A stretch of 64,000 nt of DNA, from positions 310,001 through 374,000 of the forward strand of contig CAVTVU010000006.1 of NCBI GenBank assembly GCA_963738305.1. The letters run 5' to 3'. The notes below the pieces were generated by a model. It was given only the letters and a program-made list of their open reading frames with translations. It was not told where the DNA came from and searched no databases. The DNA is from JBBRHQ01 sp963738305. GTDB taxonomy: Bacteria > Actinomycetota > Thermoleophilia > Solirubrobacterales > 70-9. Each line of letters opens with the position of its first letter. Within the stretch, counting starts at the first letter, position 1. The position numbers and the translations under genes were made by a program. This document shows positions 8,802-17,414 of the stretch, piece after piece.

Positions 8802-9859
8802 GTGGGCGAGACCCCATCACTGCTCGACGCGCTACTGCGCGCGCCCGGGCCCTCCGGCTACGAGGGCCCGGCTGCGGCCGTCGTGGCGCGAGGCGGCGTC
8901 GTTCGCCGAGCTGAGCACGGACGGGATCGGCTCCTCGATCGCCCGCATCGGCGAGGCGGAGGCGAAGCCGCTGCTGGCGATCGTCGGCCACATCGACGAG
9001 ATCGGCCTGGTCGTCACCCACATCGACGAGAAGGGGTTCGCCTACTTCGCCCCGATCGGGGGCTGGGACCCGCAGATCCTCGTCGGCCAGCGCGTCCAGG
9101 TGCAGGGTCGCGAGCGGTCCCGTCGAGGGCGTGGTCGGCCGCCGGCCGATCCATCTGCTGAAGGAGGAGCAGCGCAAGAAGGTCGTCGAGCTGCGCGAGC
9201 TGCACATCGACATCGGCGCCGAGGACGGAGACGCAGCCGCGGAGCTGATCAGGGTCGGCGACCCGGCGGTGGTCGACGCGGCGCCCGTGCGGCTCGCCGG
9301 CACCCGCCTGGTCTCGCGCTCGATGGACAACCGCATCGGCGCCTACGTCGCCCTCGAGGCGCTGCGCCGCTGCCACGAGCGCGACTCCTTGACGGCATCG
9401 ATGGCGGCAGTCGCGGCGGTCCAGGAGGAGATCGGCCTCTTCGGCGCCCGCACCTCGGCCTTCGCCCTGCGCCCCGACATCGCCGTCGCCGTCGACGTCA
9501 CCCACGCCACCGATGCCCCCGGGATCGACGAGAAGGAGACCGGCAGCCACCCGCTCGGCTCCGGCCCGGTGATCGGCCGGGGCTCCACCCTCTCGCCGAA
9601 GGTCTTCGAGCTGCTTGTCGCCGCCGCCGAGGAGGCCGGCATCGAGCACACGATCGAGGCCAGCGGCCGCGGCACCCACACCGACGCCGACGCGATCCAG
9701 ATCTCGCGCACGGGGATCCCCACCGGGACCGTCTCGATCCCCCTGCGCTACATGCACTCCCCGGTCGAGCTGGTCGACCTCGACGACCTCGAGGCCGCGG
9801 TCGAGCTGATCGTCGCCTTCGCCGCCGGCCTCGACGCCGACGTCGACCTCAGCCGCTGA
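8802..9859 (+). CDS. M42-family metallo-aminopeptidase, frame broken
   Basis: M42 enzymes are cytosolic dinuclear-metal aminopeptidases of the tetrahedral TET type. The metal and catalytic positions are all visible in order: GHIDEIGLVV (His), SMDNRIGAY (Asp), AVQEEIGLFGA (catalytic Glu and metal Glu), AVDVTHATDAPG (Asp) and GTHTDADAIQI (His). The start is the GTG at 8802, giving GETPSLLDALLRAPGPSGYEGPA, cut here only by frame shifts near 8886 and 9112. It is the only plus-strand gene within a long minus-strand run and is divergent from the PHP-domain gene 58 bases away. Confidence 0.82.
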
Positions 9860-9876
9860 GCACGGCGGGCCTCGGC

Positions 9877-10955
9877 TCAATCGACGACCTGAAGCTCCTT
9901 GGGGAGCCCGGAGAGGTTCCGGCAGCCATCGGCGGTGACCGCCACCAGGTCCTCGATGCGGACCCCGAGCTCGCCCGGCAGGTAGATGCCCGGCTCGATC
10001 GTCACCACCTCCCCCGACCTCGAGCACGTCGTCGGAGCGGGTCGAGAGCCGCGGCGCCTCGTGGACCTCGATCCCGACGCCGTGGCCGAGGCCGTGGCCG
10101 AAGCGCTCGCCGTGGCCGGCGGCGTCGATCATCTCGCGGGCGACGGCGTCGACGGCCTTGCCCTCGGCGCCGGCCTCGACCGCCGCCAGCGACCGCTGCC
10201 TGGGCGCGAGCGCACCAGCTCGTAGACCTCCGCGGCCGGCCTCGCCGATCTCGCCGGTGGCGAAGGTGCGGGTGCAGTCGGAGCAGTAGCCGTCGAGCTG
10301 GGCGCCCATGTCGAAGACGACCAGCTCGCCGGGCCCGATCTCCCGCGAGCCCGGCTCGGCGTGCGGGAGCGCCCCGTTGGGGCCGGCGGCGACGATCGGC
10401 GGGAACGAGGGCTCGGCGCCCAGCTCGCGGATCCGGGCGACCGCGGCGGCGGCGACATCGTGCCTCGGTGCGCCCGCGGAGCCCGCGCTCGAGGGCGAAG
10501 CGCGTAGACCTCGTCGGCCAGGCGAGCCGCGGCCGCGATCGCCTCCAGCTCCGCCTCGTCCTTGACCCGCCGCAGCCGCTCGACCGCGCCCGCCGCAGGG
10601 GACCAGCTCGGCGCCCTCGGGCAATCTCCTCCTCGAGCCGGTGCAGCGCCCGCACCGTCAGGTGGTCGTCCTCGAACCCGGACTTCCCCTCGAGGCGCTC
10701 GGCGAGCCCGGCGTACCAGTCGCCGCCGACCGTCACCACCTCCCAGCCCTCGACCTCCTCGGCCGCGCGCTCGGTGTAGCGGAAGTCGGTGAGGAAGACG
10801 CGCTCCTCGGCGCCGCAGAGGCAGGCTCCGTTGGTCCCGCCGAAGCCGGTCAGGTAGCGGACGTTGACCAGGTTGGTGACCAGCAGACGATCCACCTCCC
10901 GCCCGGCGACCAGCTCCGCCAGGCGCTCGCCCCGGCCGTCCGGGCCGGAGCTCAT
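9877..10955 (-). CDS. pepQ: M24-family Xaa-Pro peptidase, frame broken
   Basis: The N-terminal creatinase-like domain starts ERLAELVAGREVDRLLVTN and NVRYLTGFGGTNG. The C-terminal pita-bread domain shows metal ligands in LVVFDMGAQLDGYCSDCTRT (two Asp), GHGLGHGVGIEVHE (His) and VTIEPGIYLPG (Glu), ending in RIEDLVAVT. It should cleave N-terminal residues before proline. Frame shifts lie near 10630, 10475, 10215 and 10015. The ATG at 10955 overlaps the aroQ stop (ATGA). In related genomes this gene sits directly before efp; here a 4-kb block separates them. Confidence 0.82.
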
Positions 10956-11410
10956 CGCGCTGCCGGCGCCGAGCTCGCGGGCAAGCAGATCGAGCGCCTC
11001 CCGGTAGCCGTCGAGGCCCTTGCCCGAGACCTTCGCCAGGACGAGGCCGTCGAAGACCGAGACCCGGCGCCACTCCTCGCGAGAGTCCACGTCGGAGATG
11101 TGGACCTCGACCGCCGGGAGGCCGGCCAGCTCGAGGGCGTCGGCGATCGCCCGGCTGTAGTGGGTCCAGGCGCCGGCGTTGACGATCGCGCGTCGGCCAG
11201 CTCGGGCAGGCGGTGCAGGTGCTCGATGAACTCGCCCTCGGAGTTGGTCTGAAAGCAGCGCGCGTTGAGCCCGCGCTCGTCCGCCCAGCCGCGGATCTGG
11301 CGCTCCAGCTCGTTCAGCGAGTGACCGCCGTAGATCTCCGGGTCGCGGCGCTCGAGCACGTCGAAGTTGGGCCCGTGCAGGACCTCGATCCGGTTGTGGG
11401 CAGCTCTCAT
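10952..11410 (-). CDS. aroQ: 3-dehydroquinate dehydratase, type II-like, frame broken
   Basis: This enzyme dehydrates 3-dehydroquinate to 3-dehydroshikimate. The family pattern is clear: IEVLHGPNFDVLERRDPEIYGG at the start (shortened loop with the catalytic Tyr), CFQTNSEGEFIEHLH, IVNAGAWTHYSRAIADAL and VEVHISDVDSREEWRR. Several positions differ from the usual consensus: LHGPN for LNGPN, NAGAWTHYS for NPGAYTHTS, and ISDVD for ISNV. The frame shifts near 11190 and must shift back just before the stop. As printed, the middle frame runs into pepQ. The ATG at 11410 overlaps the aroB stop. Confidence 0.78.
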   Translation of the reverse strand: MRAAHNRIEVLHGPNFDVLERRDPEIYGGHSLNELERQIRGWADERGLNARCFQTNSEGEFIEHLHRLPELADARSSTPAPGPTTAGRSPTPSSWPASRRSRSTSPTWTLARSGAGSRSSTASSWRRSRARASTATGRRSICLPASSAPAAR

Positions 11411-12946
11411 CCGTACAGCTCCTCGACCGCCGCCTCGACCTTATCCGGCTCGAGCACCTGGCCCGTCCGCGGCCGTCCCGGCTGCTCGAGGAGGACGAAG
11501 GGGACCCCGTCGGAGGCCCGCTTCTTGTCGCGCCCGATCGCCGCCAGCACCTCGCTCGATCCCGACGCCGGGGTCGAGCCCGGTGGGCAGGCCGTGGCGC
11601 GCGAGCCAGGCAGCGACCTCCCCGCGCAGCTCGTCCGCCGCCGGAGAGCCGCAGGGTCGCAAGCAGCCCGAGCCCGATCGCCTCGCCGTGGCGGTAGCAG
11701 CCGGTAGCCGCTCGCGGCCTCGATCGCGTGGCCGACCGTGTGGCCGAGATTGAGCACCTGGCGCGAGGCCGGCATCGCGCTCGTCGGCGGCGACGACCTC
11801 GCACTTGTAGCGGGCGCAGGCGAAGGCGACCGAAGGATGGTCGCCAAGCTCGCCCTCCGGGATCGCGCGCACCCCTTCCCACAGCTCGCCGCCGGCCAGC
11901 AGCGCGGTCTTCAGCACCTCGACGAAACCGGCTGCCAGCTCCGCGGGCGGCAGGGTGGAGATCGTCGCCCAATCGGCGATGACCGCGGCCGGGAGATGGT
12001 AAGCGCCGACGTAGTTCTTCGCCTGGGGCAGGTCCACCCCGGTCTTGCCCCCGTAGGCGGAATCGACCTGCGCGACCACCGTGGTCGGGACCTGGACCAC
12101 CGGGACGCCGCGCTGGTAGGTGTGGGCGCAGAACCCGCCGAGGTCGCCGACGACTCCGCCTCCCAGCGCGACGAGGTGGTCGGCGCGGGTCATCCCGGCC
12201 TCGCTCAGCTGCTCCAGCACCTGCTCGGCGGATGCCATCGTTTTCGCCCCCTCCCCCGGATCGACCTCGATCCGCGCCACGGTCGGCTCGATCCGCCCGG
12301 CGTAGATGCTGGCGACGTCGCGGTCGGTGAGGCAGAAGCGGCGACCCTCAAGCGGCCACCAATCGCACTCCAGCAGTCCCTCACCCACGAAGGCGGGGTA
12401 CTCGCCGGAGGCGCTCGCGGCCCACAGCAGCCGGGTCTTCGTGGGCAGGCTCCGGAGGGCCTGGATCGCCGGCATCGCTCGCTCGATGACCCCCGGGGGG
12501 CCTGGCATCACGACCGCATCGGCCAGCGCCTCGTAGATCGGCTCCCGGACCTGAATCAATTGGGCGACGTCCTCGGCCGATCGCGCCAGGGGCCTCGGCG
12601 CTCCCCTCGATCCGCCGCCAGGCCTCCCCGGCCTCGACCTGCAGCCAGACGACCAGGTGGCGCTCGAGCGCGTCGCGGATCCGCGGCGAGAGGACGCTGC
12701 CCGCCGCCGAGGGCGATCGCGCCCCCGCTGGCGGTCTCCAGCAAGCGGCCGACGACCTCGGCCTCGCGCCGGCGGAACGCCTCCTCGCCATCCGACTCGA
12801 AGGCCTCCTGCGATCCCCATCCCGAGGTCGGCCTCCATCAGATCGTCGATCTCGGTCGTCTCCAGCCCCACCGCCCGCGCGGCCTCCAGCGCGGTCGACT
12901 TGCCGGCGCCCATGAAGCCGATGAAGACGATCGCCGGCTCAGTCAC
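11407..12946 (-). CDS. aroKB: shikimate kinase / 3-dehydroquinate synthase fusion, frame broken
   Basis: Residues 1-~165 are shikimate kinase (P-loop FIGFMGAGKST, EIDDLMEADLGMGI; late block VREPIYEALADAVV). The rest is dehydroquinate synthase: ARIEVDPGEGAKT, DHLVALGGGVVGDLGGF, VPTTVVAQVDSAYGGKTGVD, KNYVGAYHLP, FVEVLKTALL and LGHTVGHAIEA, with the zinc-binding Glu and His residues. Between the two parts (ALRSLPTKTRLLWAASAS) there is no stop and no ribosome-binding site, so I call a true fusion; AroK-AroB fusions are known elsewhere, for example in Thermotoga. Frame shifts occur in the kinase part (about 12800-12590) and in the synthase part (about 11775-11560). The GTG start overlaps the aroC stop by 8 bases. 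Confidence 0.82.
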
Positions 12947-14102
12947 GCCAGTCGATACGCCGCTTGTAGGCCTCCAGGGCGGCCAGGGCGTCGTCGATGT
13001 GATCGCCGCCGAACTTCTCCCGATAGCAGCGCGCGAGGACCAGGCAGACCATCGCCTCGGCGACGACCGCGGCGGCCGGGACGACGGTGGAGTCGGTGCG
13101 CTCGCGGAGCGCCTGCGCGGGCTCCTTGGTCTCGGTGTCGACCGAGCGAAGCGGTTTTGTCAGGGTCGAGATCGGCTTGATCGCCGCCCTCACGCGCAGC
13201 GGCTCGCCGTTGGTCATGCCACCCTCCAGGCCGCCTGCGTGGTTGGTCTCGCGGAAGTAGCCGCGCTCGGGGGAGTGGAAGATCTCGTCGTGGGCCTCGG
13301 AGCCGGGCCGCCCGGCGACCTCCCAGGCCTCGCCGATCGCCACCCCCTTGACCGACTGGATCGAGGCGAGGGCGCCGGCCAGGCGCCCGTCGAGGCGCTC
13401 CTCCCAGGAGACGTGGGAGCCCAGGCCCGGAACCAGCCCGAAGACGCCCACCTCGAAGCTGCCGCCGAGGCTCTCGTTTGCCTTGCGCAGGCGATCGATC
13501 TCGTCGACCATCGCGGCGCTGGCGTCCGCGTCGAGGCAGCGGACGGGGTCCTCGTCGACGCGCTCGAAGTCGGCCGGGCCGAGGTCGTCGCGCTCGGGGG
13601 CCGTGACCGAGCCGACCGCGACCACATGGCTGTGGACGGAGACGCCCATCGCGCTCAGGAGCCCGCGGGCGATCGAGCCGGCGGCGACGCGCGCCGCGGT
13701 CTCGCGGGCGCTGGCGCGCTCGAGCACGTTGCGCCCGTCCCGGAAGCCGTACTTCTGCATGCCGACCAGGTCCGCGTGCCCCGGGCGCGGAAGGTGAACC
13801 TCCTCGACCTCGGCCGAGACCGGCCACGGGTTCATCCGCTCTTCCCAGTTGGCGTAGTCACGATTCGCGACCAGGATCGCGATCGGGCTGCCGAGGGTGC
13901 GCCCGTGGCGGACCCCCGAGCGGATCTCCACCGAGTCGGACTCGATCTTCATCCGCCCGCCGCGGCCGTGGCCGAGCTGGCGCCGCGCCATGTCGCGGTC
14001 GAGCGCCTCCCGGTCGAGCGCCAGCCCCGCCGGCATGCCCTCGACGATCGCCACCAGGCCCGGCCCGTGCGACTCCCCGGCGGTTGTGAAGCGGAATGCC
14101 AT
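12939..14102 (-). CDS. aroC: chorismate synthase
   Basis: Chorismate synthase makes chorismate from EPSP using reduced FMN. The 387-residue protein from the ATG at 14102 starts FRFTTAGESHGPGLVAI and has all family blocks: RRQLGHGRGGRMKIESD, SGVRHGRTLGSPIA, RPGHADLVGMQKYG, SARETAARVAAGSIAR, NHAGGLEGGMTNG and RTDSTVVPAAAVVAEAM. The longer upstream frame is rejected because the family begins at this Met. It is intact, unlike the next three genes of the same operon (aroKB, aroQ, pepQ). Confidence 0.95.
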   Translation of the reverse strand: MAFRFTTAGESHGPGLVAIVEGMPAGLALDREALDRDMARRQLGHGRGGRMKIESDSVEIRSGVRHGRTLGSPIAILVANRDYANWEERMNPWPVSAEVEEVHLPRPGHADLVGMQKYGFRDGRNVLERASARETAARVAAGSIARGLLSAMGVSVHSHVVAVGSVTAPERDDLGPADFERVDEDPVRCLDADASAAMVDEIDRLRKANESLGGSFEVGVFGLVPGLGSHVSWEERLDGRLAGALASIQSVKGVAIGEAWEVAGRPGSEAHDEIFHSPERGYFRETNHAGGLEGGMTNGEPLRVRAAIKPISTLTKPLRSVDTETKEPAQALRERTDSTVVPAAAVVAEAMVCLVLARCYREKFGGDHIDDALAALEAYKRRIDWRD

Positions 14103-14160
14103 TGCCGCGCCTAGGCTAATGCGTAGGCCGTGACCTTCGTTCCCCGCGTTTGACCGACTG

Positions 14161-14604
14161 ATGGCAGCCCGCCGACTGATCGTGGTGATGCTGGTCCTGC
14201 TCGGGCTCTCGACCTTGGTGGCGGCACTCGTTCCCGCGCCGCAGCCATCCGGAGGCGGGCCCGGAGGCGGAACCGGCCCCGCCCCGGGGACGGGGCCGGG
14301 GCGAGGGCAGGACGGGGCAGCGCCCCGGGCCGGCGGTACCGTCGCGGCGCGGATCACGGTCTCCGCCGCCGCGCCCGAGACGGTGAAGGTGAAGCCCGGA
14401 CAGCGGCTGGTGCTGCTCGTCGTAGGGCCGATCGGCGAGGACATCTCGATTCCGGCCTTCGGGCTGACCGAGACGATGACGCCGAGCGCGCCGGCCCGCT
14501 TCGATTTGATCGTCGATCGGGCCGGGATCTTCCCGATCCGGGCCTACGGCACCGACGGCCCGGTCGGGAGGATCGCCGCACGGTCCGGCCGAACGCAAGG
14601 TTGA
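14161..14604 (+). CDS. membrane-anchored or secreted protein, cupredoxin-like tail
   Basis: The 147-residue protein begins with one hydrophobic segment (LIVVMLVLLGLSTLVAALV), followed by a Gly/Pro linker of about 40 residues. The ~85-residue domain has the pattern VKVKPGQRLVLLVV, DISIPAFGLTETMTP, and ends RAGIFPIRAYG. That resembles a small cupredoxin-type beta barrel, but I see no His/Cys/Met copper ligands. It is divergent from aroC and interrupts the aroE-aroC neighbourhood. Function is unknown. Confidence 0.6.
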   Translation: MAARRLIVVMLVLLGLSTLVAALVPAPQPSGGGPGGGTGPAPGTGPGRGQDGAAPRAGGTVAARITVSAAAPETVKVKPGQRLVLLVVGPIGEDISIPAFGLTETMTPSAPARFDLIVDRAGIFPIRAYGTDGPVGRIAARSGRTQG

Positions 14605-14678
14605 GTCCCCAATGGGCACGAAAGGTTGGGTCCAGCGGCTTTGGCCGCCGACTGCGGGCGCCAGCAGCCCTTCGCGCT

Positions 14679-15497
14679 TCAGCCGCGGCGCGCCGCGGCG
14701 CGCATCACGTCCAGGGGCGGCTCGCGGCCGGTCCAGATCGCCAGGGAGGCCGCTCCCTGGCAGACCAGCAGCTCGATCCCGTCCACGGTCCTGGCGCCGG
14801 ACGCCGCCGCCGCCTCGAGCAGCGGCCCGCGTCCCTCTCCGTAGACCATGTCGACGACAACCTGGCCGCCATGGAGGTCCCCGGCGCGCAGCGGGAGCTC
14901 GGTGAAGGGGTCCTCCCCCCGCAACCCAACCGCGGTCGAGTTGACGATCAGGTCATGCGCAGCCGCCTCAGGCGTCAAGACCGGGCTGCCGCCCAGGGCA
15001 TCGCACAGCTCCCGCGCCCGCGACTCCGTCCTGTTCCAGACCTCGACCTCCGCCCCCTCGCGGACCAGCGCCCACACGGCGGCCCGAGCAGCGCCGCCGG
15101 CGCCCAGGACCAGCGCCCTCGACCCCGCCACGGATCGGGGCAGGGAGGCGATCAGGCCGATCGCATCGGTGTTGTCCGCGCGGATCGATCCCTCCTCGAA
15201 ACAGAGCGTGTTGGCTGCCCCGATCCCACGGGCCACCGGCGAGGAGCCATCGGCTAGCGCCAGAGCGGCAACTTTGTGGGGAACCGTGACGTTGGCACCG
15301 ACGAAGCCCTCGTCCGGCATCGATTGCACTTGCCCCTCAAGCTCCTCGGGCGTCACGTCGAGCGCCTCGTAGCTCCAGCTCTCCCCCAGGCCGAGAGCCG
15401 CGAGCGCGGCGCTCTGCATCGCCGGCGAGCGCGAGTGGGAGATCGGGTGCCCGAGAACGGCCAACCGGCGCCGCTCCGGCCGCTCGGCGGCGCTCAT
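14679..15497 (-). CDS. aroE: shikimate dehydrogenase
   Basis: AroE reduces 3-dehydroshikimate to shikimate with NADPH. The 272-residue protein has the substrate domain (LGHPISHSRSPAMQ; NVTVPHKVAALAL with the catalytic Lys; NTDAIGL with the Asp) and the nucleotide domain (LVLGAGGAARAAVWAL; WNRTESRA). The end (DGIELLVCQGAASLAIWTG) is also typical. The start ATG overlaps the mltG stop by ATGA. The downstream 75-base gap separates it from a plus-strand gene. Confidence 0.94.
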   Translation of the reverse strand: MSAAERPERRRLAVLGHPISHSRSPAMQSAALAALGLGESWSYEALDVTPEELEGQVQSMPDEGFVGANVTVPHKVAALALADGSSPVARGIGAANTLCFEEGSIRADNTDAIGLIASLPRSVAGSRALVLGAGGAARAAVWALVREGAEVEVWNRTESRARELCDALGGSPVLTPEAAAHDLIVNSTAVGLRGEDPFTELPLRAGDLHGGQVVVDMVYGEGRGPLLEAAAASGARTVDGIELLVCQGAASLAIWTGREPPLDVMRAAARRG

Positions 15498-17011
15498 CCG
15501 CAGTCGGTCGGCGAGTTGCCCCCAGCCGCCGCCCGGGCCTTGTTGTAGGCGGCGACGTCCCGCTGGAACTGGGCGTTCGTCGAGGAGAAGCTGAGCCGAT
15601 TGCAGCTCCCGGGCTTGGTCACGTAGTAGAGGTAGCCGGCCCGCGAGGGGTTGGCGGCGGCCCTGATCGCGGCCATGCCGGGGTTGCCGATCGGACCCGG
15701 CGGCAGCCCGCTGTTGATGCGGGTGTTGTAGGGAGAGTCGGTCTCCAGCTCGGACTTGGTGAGGGGCGAGTCGTAGTTGCCGACGGCGAAGCGCACGGTC
15801 GCGTCGATTCCCAGGGCGATGCCGCCGTGCAGGCGGTTGTAGATCACCGCGGCGATGTCGCGGTAGTCCTGCTGCACACCCTCGTCCTCGATCATCGAGG
15901 CGATGATCAGGAGGTCGTAGACGGTCAGGTTCTTCTTCTTCGCATAGCTCAAGTCGACGCCCCCAATCCTCTGGCGGAAGGTGTCTAGCTGGCGCTGGAC
16001 CAGGTCGTCGACGGTCGGGTCCTTGGGCATTTCGTAGGTGGCGGGGAAGAGAAAGCCCTCGAGGTTGCGGGCGCGGCCCTGGGCACCGTAGGCGTTCGGA
16101 TGGAAGCCCTTGGCCGAGATCGTGCTCCTCAGATAGCTCCCCCGAAGGCCGTCCTGACGTGCAATCGCCGCGATCTGCGGCCGGCTGAGCCCTTCCGGCA
16201 CGGCGACGTTGACGACCTGCTTTACCGGCGCCTGGGAGAGCTCGTCGATCGCCGCGGAGTAGCTCATGTCCTTACGCATCTGGTGTCGACCCGGATACAG
16301 CTCGGAGCGCTTGCCGGCCAGGGTCACCCTGATCTGGAACAGGGTCGAGTTGGAGATCGCGCCACGGTCGGCGAGCAGGTCACCGATCTCGCTGACGCTC
16401 GACCCCTTCGGCACCCGCACGGCGAACGGCCGCCCCGATCCGTCGCCGTGGAAGGGCTGGAACAGCGCCCAGGCGAAGGCGGCTGCGAGCAACAGGACGA
16501 CCCCCAGCACGGCCAGTGCGATCCGGCGTCGCAGCCGGCGCGTCCGCGCTCCGCGGGACGCTTCAGGTAGCGGCTCTTCGCGATACTCGTCCGGTCCCCA
16601 GAACCGCTCCTCGGGGGGCAGGGGGTCGCCGGCGAGAACGGAGCCCTCCTCGACCTCTTCCGGAGGTGGGAGAGGCTCGGCAGGGCGCCGGGGAGCCTGG
16701 GCGGGAGCGGGCGGCTCGGAGCCTGCTTCCGGATGCTCGGTGGCCGCCGGGGCCGGTTCGGGTGGAGCGGGGACCGGCTCGGAGACCACGGCTGCGGGGG
16801 GCGGGGGCTCGGGTGGGGGTTCGGGCTCGGGCTCGGGCGGGGGCGGGGGCTCGGGTGGGGGTTCGGGATCGGGATCGGGATCGGGCGGGCTCGCGGGCTC
16901 GCGCGCCTGGCGCTTCTCCTCACGCTCGCGGCGGCGCCTGGCCCGCTCCACGGCCGCGGGGTCGTCACGATCGAGGAACGGGTCGTCCCCGAGCCAGTCC
17001 TCAGGCGCCAT
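15494..17011 (-). CDS. mltG: endolytic murein transglycosylase MltG
   Basis: MltG cuts nascent glycan strands next to the synthesis machinery. One membrane helix lies at about residues 164-184 (IALAVLGVVLLLAAAFAWALF). A LysM-like region follows, then the YceG catalytic domain with the active-site Glu in IIASMIEDEG, NRLHGGIALGIDATVRF and YNTRINSGLPPGPIGNPG. The cytosolic N-terminal part of ~160 residues is unusual in composition: residues 40-120 are almost all Pro, Glu, Asp and Ala. It begins with a basic helix (RARRRREREEKRQ). It overlaps ruvX by 11 bases and aroE by 4. Confidence 0.93.
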   Translation of the reverse strand: MAPEDWLGDDPFLDRDDPAAVERARRRREREEKRQAREPASPPDPDPDPEPPPEPPPPPEPEPEPPPEPPPPAAVVSEPVPAPPEPAPAATEHPEAGSEPPAPAQAPRRPAEPLPPPEEVEEGSVLAGDPLPPEERFWGPDEYREEPLPEASRGARTRRLRRRIALAVLGVVLLLAAAFAWALFQPFHGDGSGRPFAVRVPKGSSVSEIGDLLADRGAISNSTLFQIRVTLAGKRSELYPGRHQMRKDMSYSAAIDELSQAPVKQVVNVAVPEGLSRPQIAAIARQDGLRGSYLRSTISAKGFHPNAYGAQGRARNLEGFLFPATYEMPKDPTVDDLVQRQLDTFRQRIGGVDLSYAKKKNLTVYDLLIIASMIEDEGVQQDYRDIAAVIYNRLHGGIALGIDATVRFAVGNYDSPLTKSELETDSPYNTRINSGLPPGPIGNPGMAAIRAAANPSRAGYLYYVTKPGSCNRLSFSSTNAQFQRDVAAYNKARAAAGGNSPTDCG

Positions 17012-17411
17012 CGCCGTGCTCTCCTCCGGTTCCGGTCACCGACGCGAGGTAGGCCTCGAGCAGATGCGCGGCCGCCAGGGAGTCCTCGGCGGCGCCCGCC
17101 CCTGCTTTCCGGCTCGCCTGGGCCATCCGCGTGGTCAGGCGCTCGTCGTAGGTCTCGACCGGTATCGAGAGGGCGCCTTCTAGCTGCTCGCAGAAGGCTC
17201 GTGTCGCATGCGCCTGGGCGCCCTCGGTTCCGTCCATGTTGAGCGGCAGCCCGACCACCACCCGCTCCGCGCCGAGGTCCTCGGCCACGCGGGCGACCTC
17301 GCGCACACCGGCGCGCTCGATCACGGCGACTGGCCGAACCAGCGTGCCGCTGGGATCGGAGACGGCGCAGCCGATCCTGGCCGAGCCGTAGTCGAGGGCG
17401 AGGATCCGCAT
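17001..17411 (-). CDS. ruvX: Holliday junction resolvase-like protein RuvX/YqgF
   Basis: The 136-residue RNase H-fold protein begins RILALDYGSARIGCAVSD (first catalytic Asp) and contains VVVGLPLNMDGTEG and PVETYDERLTT (Glu), the family signature. YqgF proteins act in 16S rRNA 5' processing and possibly in junction resolution. It lies 3 bases after alaS and overlaps mltG, which is the usual alaS-ruvX-mltG order. Confidence 0.93.
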   Translation of the reverse strand: MRILALDYGSARIGCAVSDPSGTLVRPVAVIERAGVREVARVAEDLGAERVVVGLPLNMDGTEGAQAHATRAFCEQLEGALSIPVETYDERLTTRMAQASRKAGAGAAEDSLAAAHLLEAYLASVTGTGGEHGDGA

Positions 17412-17414
17412 CGG

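Noticed and set aside
10002..11410. AroQ-PepQ fusion in one frame
   Set aside because: An ATGA overlap typical of this operon is present at 10952-10955. The apparent fusion frame follows from the indel near 11190.
14605..14678. Third copy of the dispersed hairpin repeat (contains GGTTGGGTCC and CCCCAATGGG)
   Set aside because: The conserved inner words (CGATT, TATG, CGCC) are absent and the stem does not form in the same way.
16790..16900. GC-rich tandem repeats as a possible CRISPR or minisatellite element
   Set aside because: They are the codons of the Pro/Glu region of MltG. There are no unique spacers or dyad repeats.
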